NCBI GenBank assembly: GCA_040776905.1
Contig: JAXGZQ010000002.1
Span: 310,001 to 374,000, forward strand
DNA: 64,000 nucleotides
Source of the DNA: SLHU01 sp009929975
GTDB lineage: Bacteria; Bacillota; Clostridia; Saccharofermentanales; UBA5734
Direction of reading: 5' to 3'
Of this stretch, positions 44,098-52,548 are shown piece by piece; position 1 is the first letter of the stretch, and each line of letters begins with the position of its first letter. The notes under the pieces were generated by a model that saw nothing but the letters and a program-made list of their open reading frames with translations, had not been told where the DNA came from and did no database searches. The translations under genes and the position numbers were made by a program.

Positions 44098-45121
44098 TTG
44101 TGACCAGGCACGTGAAATGCTGGCTGAATATCTTGACAACAGCCTGTTGCCTGAAGATCGCCAGCGTCTGCAGCTGCATCTTGATCACTGTGAGTCCTGC
44201 CGGACCGATCTCGAGTTGCAGCAGGCATGGCTGCAGGAGGCACGCCCCCTTATCCTGAAGGATCCTGATTTCCAGAGCGCCGCAGATCTGAGCCAGCGGA
44301 TCCGGGCTTCACTCGACCGGATGAATGATTCGGGCGAAGACCATTCATCCGTTTCAGAAGAAACTCCCGTTTATTCAGGCAGGCGGATCTGGCCGCGTCG
44401 GCTGGTTCTGACCGCGGCTGCGATGCTGGTTCTGTTTTTCGGTGTCTATGCGTTCAGTGAACTGTACCAGAACACCATGGGCCGTCCTTCAAAAACCGGC
44501 TCGATCATAGCGATGGGGGCTGACTCAGCCCAGGAAGACGGCGCGGAAGAACCGGGTGGCGTTGAAGGCCTAGGTATGGATGACGAGCTGGCGAGCCAGA
44601 CGGATCCGATGGTCGACCTCGGCGACGATCAACCGGTCATCAGAACCGAGTCGCTGCTTCAGGACACCGGCTGGACCGTCTACCAGGGTTCGCTGGCTGA
44701 TCTGCCGATCGGCAGCGGGCTGTTTGTCCGTCCGTCCTCTGATCCGATATCGGAAGAAACCTCTGCGACGGAGACCAGCGAACCCCGCGACAGTGCCGAT
44801 CCGCAGACCGGAACGGTTTTAGCGGCCGAACTTCTGACCAATGCCCGGGACATCCGTGTGCTGGTCCGTCCAGATCCGCCGGAGACGCTGATCTACTCAT
44901 TCTGGCAGAACGGAGATGGCGACGCGTTCTGGCAGCAGGTACAGATTGAACGGAATGACTGGCCCTACCATACGCAAATTGTCAGAATGCCGGCACGGGG
45001 CGAAGCAGATAATATCCGCGAAATGCTCGGCCCGGATCTGGCCGCCGAGGTTCTGCGGGATGTTGAACTGGATAACAGTGAGATCATTCAGATATTGATT
45101 GGAGCAAGCGATTTTGACTGA
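44087..45121 (+). CDS. Membrane anti-sigma factor with ZAS zinc finger
   Basis: 344 residues. N-terminal ZAS domain with C5 and H31-x3-C35-x2-C38, a membrane helix about 105-124 (LVLTAAAMLVLFFGVYAFSE), and a large external domain (125-344) with a Ser/Thr/Glu-rich linker around 222-240. It should hold the upstream sigma factor inactive until released by an external signal. The external domain resembles nothing I can name. It overlaps the sigma gene at its start and polA at its end. Confidence 0.88.
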   Translation: MRLNCDQAREMLAEYLDNSLLPEDRQRLQLHLDHCESCRTDLELQQAWLQEARPLILKDPDFQSAADLSQRIRASLDRMNDSGEDHSSVSEETPVYSGRRIWPRRLVLTAAAMLVLFFGVYAFSELYQNTMGRPSKTGSIIAMGADSAQEDGAEEPGGVEGLGMDDELASQTDPMVDLGDDQPVIRTESLLQDTGWTVYQGSLADLPIGSGLFVRPSSDPISEETSATETSEPRDSADPQTGTVLAAELLTNARDIRVLVRPDPPETLIYSFWQNGDGDAFWQQVQIERNDWPYHTQIVRMPARGEADNIREMLGPDLAAEVLRDVELDNSEIIQILIGASDFD

Positions 45122-47762
45122 GACAACCCTGCTTATACTGGATGGAAACAGCCTGATCAACCGGGCGTTCTACGGATTATACGGGCGACGCCCGCTGACA
45201 GCGCCCGATGGCACCCCCACCGGCGCGCTGTTTGCGTTTATGAACATGCTGCTGCGTTACCTGGACCAGGTTAGGCCCAGCCATGTGGCTGTGGCGTTTG
45301 ACCGCCCCGAGCCGACCATGCGCCATGACCTGTATGATGATTATAAGGGCGGCCGGAAACCCATGCCGGATGATCTGGTCCTGCAGCTGCCGATCCTGAA
45401 GGATCTGCTTGACAAGATGGGCATCCGCCGTTTGGAAAAAGCAGGTTTCGAGGCAGATGATATTCTCGGAACACTGGCCCGGCTTGGCCAGAATGCCGGT
45501 CATGAGGTTCATATTGTCAGCGGGGACAAAGATGTTTTCCAACTGGTCGATGACCACATCACGGTGATCTGGCCGGTGACACGCCAGGGGCAATCTGAGC
45601 TGGAGATCTATGACCGCGACGCGGTCTACCGGCGTTATCAACTGCGCCCGGAGCAATTTGTTGATTTCAAGGCGATCATGGGAGATCCCTCTGATAATAT
45701 TCCCGGAGTCCGCGGCATCGGTGAGAAGGGTGCCATTGAGCTGTTAAGCCAATATCAGGACCTGGATACGATTTATTCGTCACTGGACCAGCTCAGACCC
45801 GCGGTGACCCGCAAATTGGAGGAAAGCCGCGACATGGCCTATCTGTCGCGCGATCTGGCGCGGATCCGCTGCGATGTGCCGCTTGAGTACGCGCTCGATG
45901 ATCTGCGGCGCCAGCCGGGCGATCCGGATGCCCTGCACCAGCTGCTCAGCCATCTTGACCTGAGACAGCTGATCAGCCGCCTTGACCTGACTCCGGCCGC
46001 AGCGGAGCCGGATGGCCAGCCGGCTCCAGAGGATGAGCAGGTGGAATCTGATCTGAACCAACTGGTGAATGATCTGGCGGATGATAACCCGGAAACGCTG
46101 ATTTCGTTTCATCTGGATGAAGCAGGAGCTTTCTACTGGACCAGCGACGGACATGGTGTGGCGGTCCTGCCACCGGATTCACTGGACGCGGCCTGGCGCA
46201 AGCTGGCGGAAAGCGGGCGGCGTCTCATCTGCAGTGATATCAAGACCTTGCTGCGACGTCATAATCTGCCGGTCCTGCCGGATGTTCATGATGTGCTGAT
46301 CGCGGCGCATCTTCTCAACCAGTCTGATGGCCGGCCGGACCTGGTCCGGGTCGCTCAGGCGGTCACCGGACAGGCACCGATGCTGCCTGAACAGGATGGC
46401 GAATGGCATCAGCAGGATCTCATGGCCGCGGCGGACGCAAAGGACGATCGCTTATCGAAAAATGGACAGGCGGCGGCTGAATTACGCTCGATCCATCAGA
46501 TCGCGGTGCTGCAGATTCCCCAGATTGAATCTCGCGGAATTCAAACCCTGTCCTATGAGATCGAGATGCCGCTGGCTGGAATTCTGGCCTCGATGGAACA
46601 GAAGGGTGTCGCAGTCGACCTGGCGCTGCTTGACCGGCTCGGCGGCGAGATGGATCAGCAGCTTGAACAGCTGGAAAAAGAAATTCACGCTCTGACCGGT
46701 GAGACATTCAATATCAATTCACCCAAGCAGCTCAGCGAAGTACTTTTCGGCCAGCTCGGGCTGAAGCCGGGTAAAAAACGCAGCGGCGGAACCTTTTCAA
46801 CCGATTCCGATGAACTTGACCGGCTGGCAGATGAGCATCCGGTCATCCGCAGGATCATTGAGTTTCGCCAGACCGCGAAACTGCGTTCAACCTATATAGA
46901 GGGTCTGCGCAAAGTGATTGACCCGAATGACGGGCGTGTCCATACGACGTTCAACCAGATGCTGACATCGACCGGGCGCCTGAGCAGTACTGAACCGAAT
47001 CTGCAGAATATTCCGATCCGGATGGCGGCAGGGCAGAAGATCCGGGCCGCGTTCATCACAGCCCCGGAATTTATTCTGCTTGACGCTGACTATTCGCAGA
47101 TTGAGCTGCGCCTGCTGGCTCATCTGTCCGGTGATCCGGCGATGCTTGAAGCGTTTCGCCGGGGAGCGGATATTCATACGGAAACGGCCTGTTCGCTGTT
47201 TGGATGCCAGCCGGATACCGTGACGTCGGAGCAGCGGGCGATCGCCAAGACGATGAATTTCAGCATCGTCTACGGCATCAGTGATTTCGGGCTGGCGCGC
47301 GATCTCGGTGTACCGATTCAGACGGCGCACCAGCTGATCCATGATTATGACCAGCGTTATCCCCGGGTTCGCCAATGGCTCAATGAGCAGGTTGAGCTGG
47401 CTCATGAAAAGGGGTATGTCGAGACCATGTTCGGCCGGCGCCGCTATCTGCATGAACTGAAATCAGCCAATCGCAATGTGCGCCAGTTCGGCGAAAGAGC
47501 CGCGATGAACGCGCCGGTCCAGGGATCTGCCGCTGATCTGATCAAGATCGCGATGGTCCGCGTGGAGCAGGCCTTGCGCCAGCAGAACCTGCAGGCTGAA
47601 CTCATCCTGCAGGTGCATGATGAACTGATGGTGGAAGCACCTGTGGCAGAGCGGGATGAAGCGGCAGCGCTGCTGCAGCGCTGCATGGAGTCCGCGGTCC
47701 AGCTCGACGTACCGCTGGTTGCCGAAGTGCGCAGCGGGGCCAGCTGGGCGGACTGCCACTGA
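45114..47762 (+). CDS. polA: DNA polymerase I (TTG start)
   Basis: 882 residues. 5' nuclease domain (about 1-290, LLILDGNSLINRAFYG, GFEADDILGTLA, GDPSDNIPGVRGIGEKGA), a 3'-5' exonuclease-like domain (about 320-470) without the catalytic DxE, and the polymerase domain with motif A DADYSQIELRLLAHLSGD, motif B RAIAKTMNFSIVYGIS and motif C LQVHDELMVEAP. It should lack proofreading, as in Bacillus. The start is TTG 45114 with GGAG nine bases upstream, giving MTETTLLILDG, matching family N-termini; it overlaps the anti-sigma stop by eight bases. Confidence 0.93.
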   Translation: MTETTLLILDGNSLINRAFYGLYGRRPLTAPDGTPTGALFAFMNMLLRYLDQVRPSHVAVAFDRPEPTMRHDLYDDYKGGRKPMPDDLVLQLPILKDLLDKMGIRRLEKAGFEADDILGTLARLGQNAGHEVHIVSGDKDVFQLVDDHITVIWPVTRQGQSELEIYDRDAVYRRYQLRPEQFVDFKAIMGDPSDNIPGVRGIGEKGAIELLSQYQDLDTIYSSLDQLRPAVTRKLEESRDMAYLSRDLARIRCDVPLEYALDDLRRQPGDPDALHQLLSHLDLRQLISRLDLTPAAAEPDGQPAPEDEQVESDLNQLVNDLADDNPETLISFHLDEAGAFYWTSDGHGVAVLPPDSLDAAWRKLAESGRRLICSDIKTLLRRHNLPVLPDVHDVLIAAHLLNQSDGRPDLVRVAQAVTGQAPMLPEQDGEWHQQDLMAAADAKDDRLSKNGQAAAELRSIHQIAVLQIPQIESRGIQTLSYEIEMPLAGILASMEQKGVAVDLALLDRLGGEMDQQLEQLEKEIHALTGETFNINSPKQLSEVLFGQLGLKPGKKRSGGTFSTDSDELDRLADEHPVIRRIIEFRQTAKLRSTYIEGLRKVIDPNDGRVHTTFNQMLTSTGRLSSTEPNLQNIPIRMAAGQKIRAAFITAPEFILLDADYSQIELRLLAHLSGDPAMLEAFRRGADIHTETACSLFGCQPDTVTSEQRAIAKTMNFSIVYGISDFGLARDLGVPIQTAHQLIHDYDQRYPRVRQWLNEQVELAHEKGYVETMFGRRRYLHELKSANRNVRQFGERAAMNAPVQGSAADLIKIAMVRVEQALRQQNLQAELILQVHDELMVEAPVAERDEAAALLQRCMESAVQLDVPLVAEVRSGASWADCH

Positions 47763-47830
47763 GCCGCAGGCCCGGCCGGGCCGCTGATGCCAAGTGGAAC
47801 AGTGAAAATGAAAGCAAGAGGATCTAAGCG

Positions 47831-48448
47831 ATGTTTGTGATCGGAATTACCGGTGGAATCGGCTGCGGGAAAAGCACCGCGGCCGCGGTCTGCCGCGAAG
47901 CCGGACTGCCGGTGCTTGACGCCGATGAGATTTCCCGTGAGGTGACAGCTGCCGGCGGTGACGCGCTTGCGGAAATTCGCGAGTCGTTCGGACCGGCTGT
48001 CTTTGCCGATGATGGATCACTCGATCGTGCCAATGCGGCAAAACGCGTGTTTCGTGATCACCGCTCACTCGATCAGTTAAGCCGGATCGTGCACCGCCAT
48101 GTCCTGCGTATCATGCGCGAACGGCTGGAGCAGCTGGCTGAAAAGGGGACCGGTGCCGCGGTCCTCGATGTCCCGATCCCGGTCCGTGAGGGTTTTGTCG
48201 ACCAGTGTGACCAGATCTGGGTTGTCTGGGCCGGGGATAGGCAGAGGATTGAACGCCTCGCGGCCCGCGGGATGGAGCCGGACGAGGCGCGCCGCAGGAT
48301 GGCGATGCAGATGACCCGTGAGGAATATGAAGCGCTGGCGGATCATGTGCTGAACAATGACGGCCCGCCGGATGAACTGGCAGGCCGTGTCATGGAACTT
48401 CTTGAACTGGAACTGGGGCAGCGTGGCATCCGAATGGTCAGACATTGA
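47831..48448 (+). CDS. coaE: Dephospho-CoA kinase
   Basis: Last step of coenzyme A synthesis. 205 residues. P-loop GITGGIGCGKST (5-16), LDADEISREV, and EEYEALADHVLNNDGPPDEL near the C-terminus. It follows polA, as in many Firmicutes. AAGAGGAT ribosome site. The end overlaps the convergent ychF by 11 bases. Confidence 0.95.
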   Translation: MFVIGITGGIGCGKSTAAAVCREAGLPVLDADEISREVTAAGGDALAEIRESFGPAVFADDGSLDRANAAKRVFRDHRSLDQLSRIVHRHVLRIMRERLEQLAEKGTGAAVLDVPIPVREGFVDQCDQIWVVWAGDRQRIERLAARGMEPDEARRRMAMQMTREEYEALADHVLNNDGPPDELAGRVMELLELELGQRGIRMVRH

Positions 48449-49529
48449 AGCGGAACAGCACCACATCTCCGTCTTTCACCACATAATCCTTACCCTCTGA
48501 ACGGACCAGGCCTTTTTCTTTGGCCGCTGCCATCTGTCCACAGGCCTTGAGGTCGTCAAAGGCGACGACTTCGGCGCGGATGAAGCCGCGTTCGAAATCG
48601 GAATGTATCTTGCCGGCTGCCTGCGGCGCGCGGGTGCCGCGGGTGATGGTCCAGGCGCGCACTTCCTTCGGTCCCGCCGTCAGATATGAAATCAAGCCGA
48701 GCAGGCGGTAGCCGGCCTGGATAATCTGATCGAGCCCTGTTGTCTCAATGCCGAGTTCGCTGAGGAACTCAGCGCGTTCTTCATCTTCGAACGCCGCGAT
48801 TTCCGCTTCGATCCTGGCACTGATCAGGACGACTTCCGCGCCTTCACGCTGCGCGATCTGACGAACCGGCGCGACATACTGCGGCTCCGGACCGCCGACC
48901 GCGTCTTCGGCGATATTGGCGACATAAAGAATCGGTTTGAGAGAAAGCAGCGGCAGATCACGCAGTGTTGTTTTCTCCTCTTCGGTGAATGTCAGGGTTC
49001 GGGCGGAGTGCCCTTGCGCGAGGCAGGTCTGGATCCGTTCGTACAGTTCAAGATCGCTGAGCAGTTTTTTGTCACCGCCTTTGGCCAGTTTGCGGGTCTT
49101 TTCAATGCGTCGTTCGACGAATTCCATATCCGAGAGAATCAGTTCAATGTTGATCGTTTCGATATCGTCAGCCGGATCAGTCCGTCCTTCAACATGGATG
49201 ACATTGGGGTCGTCAAAGCAGCGGACGACATGAACGATCGCGTCGACTTCTCGGATATTGGTCAGGAACTTATTGCCCAGACCTTCACCGCGGCTCGCAC
49301 CACGGACCAGTCCGGCGATATCGACAAAATCAATCAGTGCCGGTGTATATTTTTCCGGATGGTACAGTTCGGACAAAAAGTCCAGGCGACTGTCCGGAAC
49401 GAGCACGACACCGACATTCGGCTCGATCGTGCAGAATGGATAGTTGGCGACAGCCGCGCCTGCCCGGGTGATGGCATTAAACAAAGTACTCTTGCCGACA
49501 TTCGGCAGTCCGACGATTCCCAATTGCAT
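48438..49529 (-). CDS. ychF: YchF/Obg-family redox-regulated ATPase
   Basis: Ribosome-binding P-loop ATPase (OLA1 group). 363 residues, standard length. G1 GLPNVGKSTLFNAIT (7-21), DFVDIAGLVRGASRGEGLGN, VVRCF and the C-terminal TGS domain with DVVLFRFNV at the end. ATG 49529 has TAGGAGGATCC upstream. It stands alone on the minus strand between convergent coaE and divergent comM. Confidence 0.96.
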   Translation of the reverse strand: MQLGIVGLPNVGKSTLFNAITRAGAAVANYPFCTIEPNVGVVLVPDSRLDFLSELYHPEKYTPALIDFVDIAGLVRGASRGEGLGNKFLTNIREVDAIVHVVRCFDDPNVIHVEGRTDPADDIETINIELILSDMEFVERRIEKTRKLAKGGDKKLLSDLELYERIQTCLAQGHSARTLTFTEEEKTTLRDLPLLSLKPILYVANIAEDAVGGPEPQYVAPVRQIAQREGAEVVLISARIEAEIAAFEDEERAEFLSELGIETTGLDQIIQAGYRLLGLISYLTAGPKEVRAWTITRGTRAPQAAGKIHSDFERGFIRAEVVAFDDLKACGQMAAAKEKGLVRSEGKDYVVKDGDVVLFRFNV

Positions 49530-49560
49530 GGTGGATCCTCCTATGTCATTAAACAGCAGT

Positions 49561-49589
49561 ATTATGGCAGATTCTGCCGGGTGATGCAA
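49561..49589 (-). promoter_or_regulatory. Predicted promoter of ychF
   Basis: Minus strand: TTGCAT, 17-base spacer, CATAAT. Confidence 0.5.
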
Positions 49590-49637
49590 TCAGCCCTCAG
49601 GCGGCCAGAAGGATAGAATCAATTCAGGGGGTGCGCC

Positions 49638-51224
49638 ATGGCAGATATAAATTGCGGCGTGATGATATCCTGCGCCATGTTCGGTCTTGATGGAGTCCGG
49701 GTTGATATCGAGGTCGCGATCCTGCCGGGATTGCCTCATTTCCACATTGTCGGCCTGGGCGACGCGGCTGTTCGCGAAGCCCGCAACCGCGTTCATGCCG
49801 CTCTGCACAACAGCGGATTCGGTCTGCCGGCACGCCGGGTGACCGCCAGTTATGCCCCGGCCTGGCTGCCCAAGACCGGCTCCGCGTTTGATCTGCCGCT
49901 GGCTCTGGCGATCCTGATCGCCTCCACACAGATCCGCCGGCCGTGTCGTCCGGTCTGTGCCCTGGGCGAACTGGGTCTGGACGGGACCATCCGGCCGGTT
50001 CCAGGGGTCCTGTGCCGGCTTTCCGCGTTGACGCAGCTGAACCCGCCGCCGGATGTTCTGATTCCATCGGCCTGCCGGCAGGAGGCTTCGCTGCTGCCCG
50101 GGCTTCGTCTGCTGCCGGTTGATAACTTGCGCCAGGCCGCCCGGCTGATTGAATCGCCGGCGGCGGATGACCGCGGACGATCCCGCCAGCCTGGTGACGC
50201 ACTGCCTGGGGCAGAGGACATGCCGGAAGATGAGCATGAGATACCGGATCTCACGATGATCCGCGGCCAGCCGCAAGGTGTCCGTGCGGCCCAGCTGGCC
50301 GCGGCCGGTCTACATCATCTGCTTTTGATTGGAGCTCCTGGCTGCGGCAAGACGACGATCGCCCGAGCGACAGCTGGACTTCTGCCGCCGCTCGATGAAA
50401 CGGAAGCGTTGATGGTGACACGGATCCACAGTGCGACCGGACGTTTGAATGATTCAATCCTGCGCCGCCGCCGCCCTTTCCGCATGCCGCATCATTCGGT
50501 CACCCGACCGACGCTGATCGGTGGAGGCGCGATCCCGGTACCGGGAGAAATCAGCCTGGCGCACCACGGGGTTCTCTTCCTTGATGAGATGACCGAGTTT
50601 CGCGCCGAGACCCTTGATGCGCTGCGCCAGCCGATGGAAGAGCATGAAATCCATCTGTACCGACTGCGCCACCGGTTTGTCTATCCGGCGGATTTTCTCC
50701 TGATCGGAGCCGCCAATCCCTGCCGCTGCGGTGAGTACCTTGAGCCGGGCGGGACATGCCGCTGTACCCCGGATCAGCAGAAACGCCACCTGAGCCGGAT
50801 CAGCGGTCCGCTGCTGGATCGGATTGACCTGGTCGTTGAGATGACCCGGCCGGATGGTGACGCGATCAGTGCAGGCATGACCGGGCCATCAGACCGGCCG
50901 CCGTGCCAAGACCAGCCGGGCAGGCGGGTCAGACAGTGTCGCGAGTTCCAGTTCGACCGCTGCCGCAGACGCAAAGAGCCGGTCCGGCTCAATGGCCGCC
51001 AGTCGGGCATGGGTCTGGCACAAAGACTGGAGATCGATCCACAACTGATCCGTGAAGGCGCTGCCATGGCAAATGCGCTCCAGCTCAGTGTCCGCGGCTA
51101 TCACCGTCTGCTGCGTCTGGCCAGAACCATCGCGGATTACGAGCTGAGTGACCGGGTCCGTTCCGAGCATCTGGCTGAAGCTTTGCAGTACCGGCTTCAT
51201 CTGGACGCGGAGGTGCGCTCATGA
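49638..51224 (+). CDS. comM: ComM/YifB Mg-chelatase-like AAA+ protein
   Basis: 528 residues. N-terminal ChlI-type domain with LPHFHIVGLGDAAVREARNRV and SAFDLPLALAIL, then an AAA+ core with Walker A GAPGCGKTTIARATAGLLPPL (about 235-255), Walker B GVLFLDEMTEF and C-terminal NPCRCGEYLEPGGTCRCTP. Family members are branch-migration helicases in transformation. It overlaps dprA by four bases. The segment around 440-490 is longer and more basic than usual. Confidence 0.93.
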   Translation: MADINCGVMISCAMFGLDGVRVDIEVAILPGLPHFHIVGLGDAAVREARNRVHAALHNSGFGLPARRVTASYAPAWLPKTGSAFDLPLALAILIASTQIRRPCRPVCALGELGLDGTIRPVPGVLCRLSALTQLNPPPDVLIPSACRQEASLLPGLRLLPVDNLRQAARLIESPAADDRGRSRQPGDALPGAEDMPEDEHEIPDLTMIRGQPQGVRAAQLAAAGLHHLLLIGAPGCGKTTIARATAGLLPPLDETEALMVTRIHSATGRLNDSILRRRRPFRMPHHSVTRPTLIGGGAIPVPGEISLAHHGVLFLDEMTEFRAETLDALRQPMEEHEIHLYRLRHRFVYPADFLLIGAANPCRCGEYLEPGGTCRCTPDQQKRHLSRISGPLLDRIDLVVEMTRPDGDAISAGMTGPSDRPPCQDQPGRRVRQCREFQFDRCRRRKEPVRLNGRQSGMGLAQRLEIDPQLIREGAAMANALQLSVRGYHRLLRLARTIADYELSDRVRSEHLAEALQYRLHLDAEVRS

Positions 51225-52453
51225 CAGCCTGTCCGATTACCGCGGATCATCAAACCGCCGTTCCGGAACAACAGCTGCGCGCCGCGCTGATCATCTGTGA
51301 ACTGCGCCGGCAAGTCAAGATTGACAGATCGTACTGGCTGAACCTCTGCAACAGCCCGATTGATCTTATGCGCCTGGCCGACACAGACGGGAAGAGCCTG
51401 CTTGAACGCGCCAATGGAGCGCTTAACGAACCTGCGATCAGGTCGGTTCTGAATCACTCTGGCTTTCACCGCCGCGTGCGGGAGCAATTCCGGCAAGCCG
51501 GACGTCTCGGGATTCGCGCCCTTTCCTGGGTTGATCCGGATTACCCGCCGCGCCTGCGCCAGATATCCGGTTTTCCCCTGATCCTGTTTGTCCGCGGTCA
51601 TCTCCCGTTGTCCGTTTTGGCCAGTGGTCCCGCGGTGACCATCGTAGGTACCCGCCAGCCGACCGCCTATGGCCGCAGCGCGGTTCGCCGCCTTGTCGCG
51701 GATCTGAGCGCTGCCGGTCTGCTGGTCATCAGCGGACTGGCCCGCGGGATCGACGGGCTTGCCCACGCTGAATGTCTCAGGTCCGGCGGCAGGACGCTTG
51801 CGGTTCTGGCCAGCGGGCTGGATCGGGTCTATCCTGATTGTCACCGGGAACTGCTCAGCAGTCTGCTGCAGGGCGGGCTGGCGATCAGTGAGCATCCACC
51901 CGGAACCCCACCGATCAGCCGGCATTTCCCGGCCCGCAACCGGATACTCAGCGGCCTTTCCGATGCCACCTGTGTGATTGAAGCCGCCCGGTCGAGCGGC
52001 AGCCTGATCACGGCATCGTTCGCCGCGGATCAGGGGCGCGATGTTTTCGCGGTGCCCGGAAGTATTTTTTCCGCGGCCAGCCAGGGATGCAACCAGCTGA
52101 TCCGTGATGGCGCGGCTGTGCTGCTGTCCGCGGCGGATGTCCTGAGTGCTTTGCCGCAGACCGCACTGGAAATCGCCGCACGGTTATCGGTTGCGTCCAT
52201 GTCATCCGGACGGACCGATCCGTCCGGGCAAAGCCCGTCAGCCAAGCATGAGCTATCTGAATTTTCAACTGACGAACGCAACATACTGCAGACTCTGGCG
52301 GCGCGCTCATTGACATTCAGTGAGCTATGCGAACATGGTGCGATGAGCGCTTCACAGCTGTCGGTTCTGCTGACGCGGCTGGAAATCGCCTCGTTGATCT
52401 GTCATGAACGTGGACGCTATACTTTGACAGATCCGGCTTCTTTCTGTATATAA
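51221..52453 (+). CDS. dprA: DNA-processing protein DprA
   Basis: Loads RecA on incoming single-stranded DNA. 410 residues: an N-terminal SAM-like region, a Rossmann core with VTIVGTRQPTAYGRSAVRRL and ISGLARGIDGLAHAE, FPARNRILSGLSDATCVIEAA, and a C-terminal winged helix (about 345-405, LTFSELCEHGAMSASQLSVLLTRLE). It overlaps comM and precedes topA, an arrangement common in Firmicutes. Confidence 0.95.
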   Translation: MTACPITADHQTAVPEQQLRAALIICELRRQVKIDRSYWLNLCNSPIDLMRLADTDGKSLLERANGALNEPAIRSVLNHSGFHRRVREQFRQAGRLGIRALSWVDPDYPPRLRQISGFPLILFVRGHLPLSVLASGPAVTIVGTRQPTAYGRSAVRRLVADLSAAGLLVISGLARGIDGLAHAECLRSGGRTLAVLASGLDRVYPDCHRELLSSLLQGGLAISEHPPGTPPISRHFPARNRILSGLSDATCVIEAARSSGSLITASFAADQGRDVFAVPGSIFSAASQGCNQLIRDGAAVLLSAADVLSALPQTALEIAARLSVASMSSGRTDPSGQSPSAKHELSEFSTDERNILQTLAARSLTFSELCEHGAMSASQLSVLLTRLEIASLICHERGRYTLTDPASFCI

Positions 52454-52454
52454 T
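52424..52454 (+). promoter_or_regulatory. Predicted promoter of topA within the end of dprA
   Basis: TTGACA with either TATATA at 17 bases or TATAAT at 19 bases; it overlaps the dprA stop codon. Confidence 0.6.
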
Positions 52455-52548
52455 GTACCAATGATCACTGTTCTGCCGTTGATGAACGCCATTCCGGAAG
52501 ATTGACCGGGCCGGCTGGCAGAATCGGTACATAGGAAAGAATGAGGCT

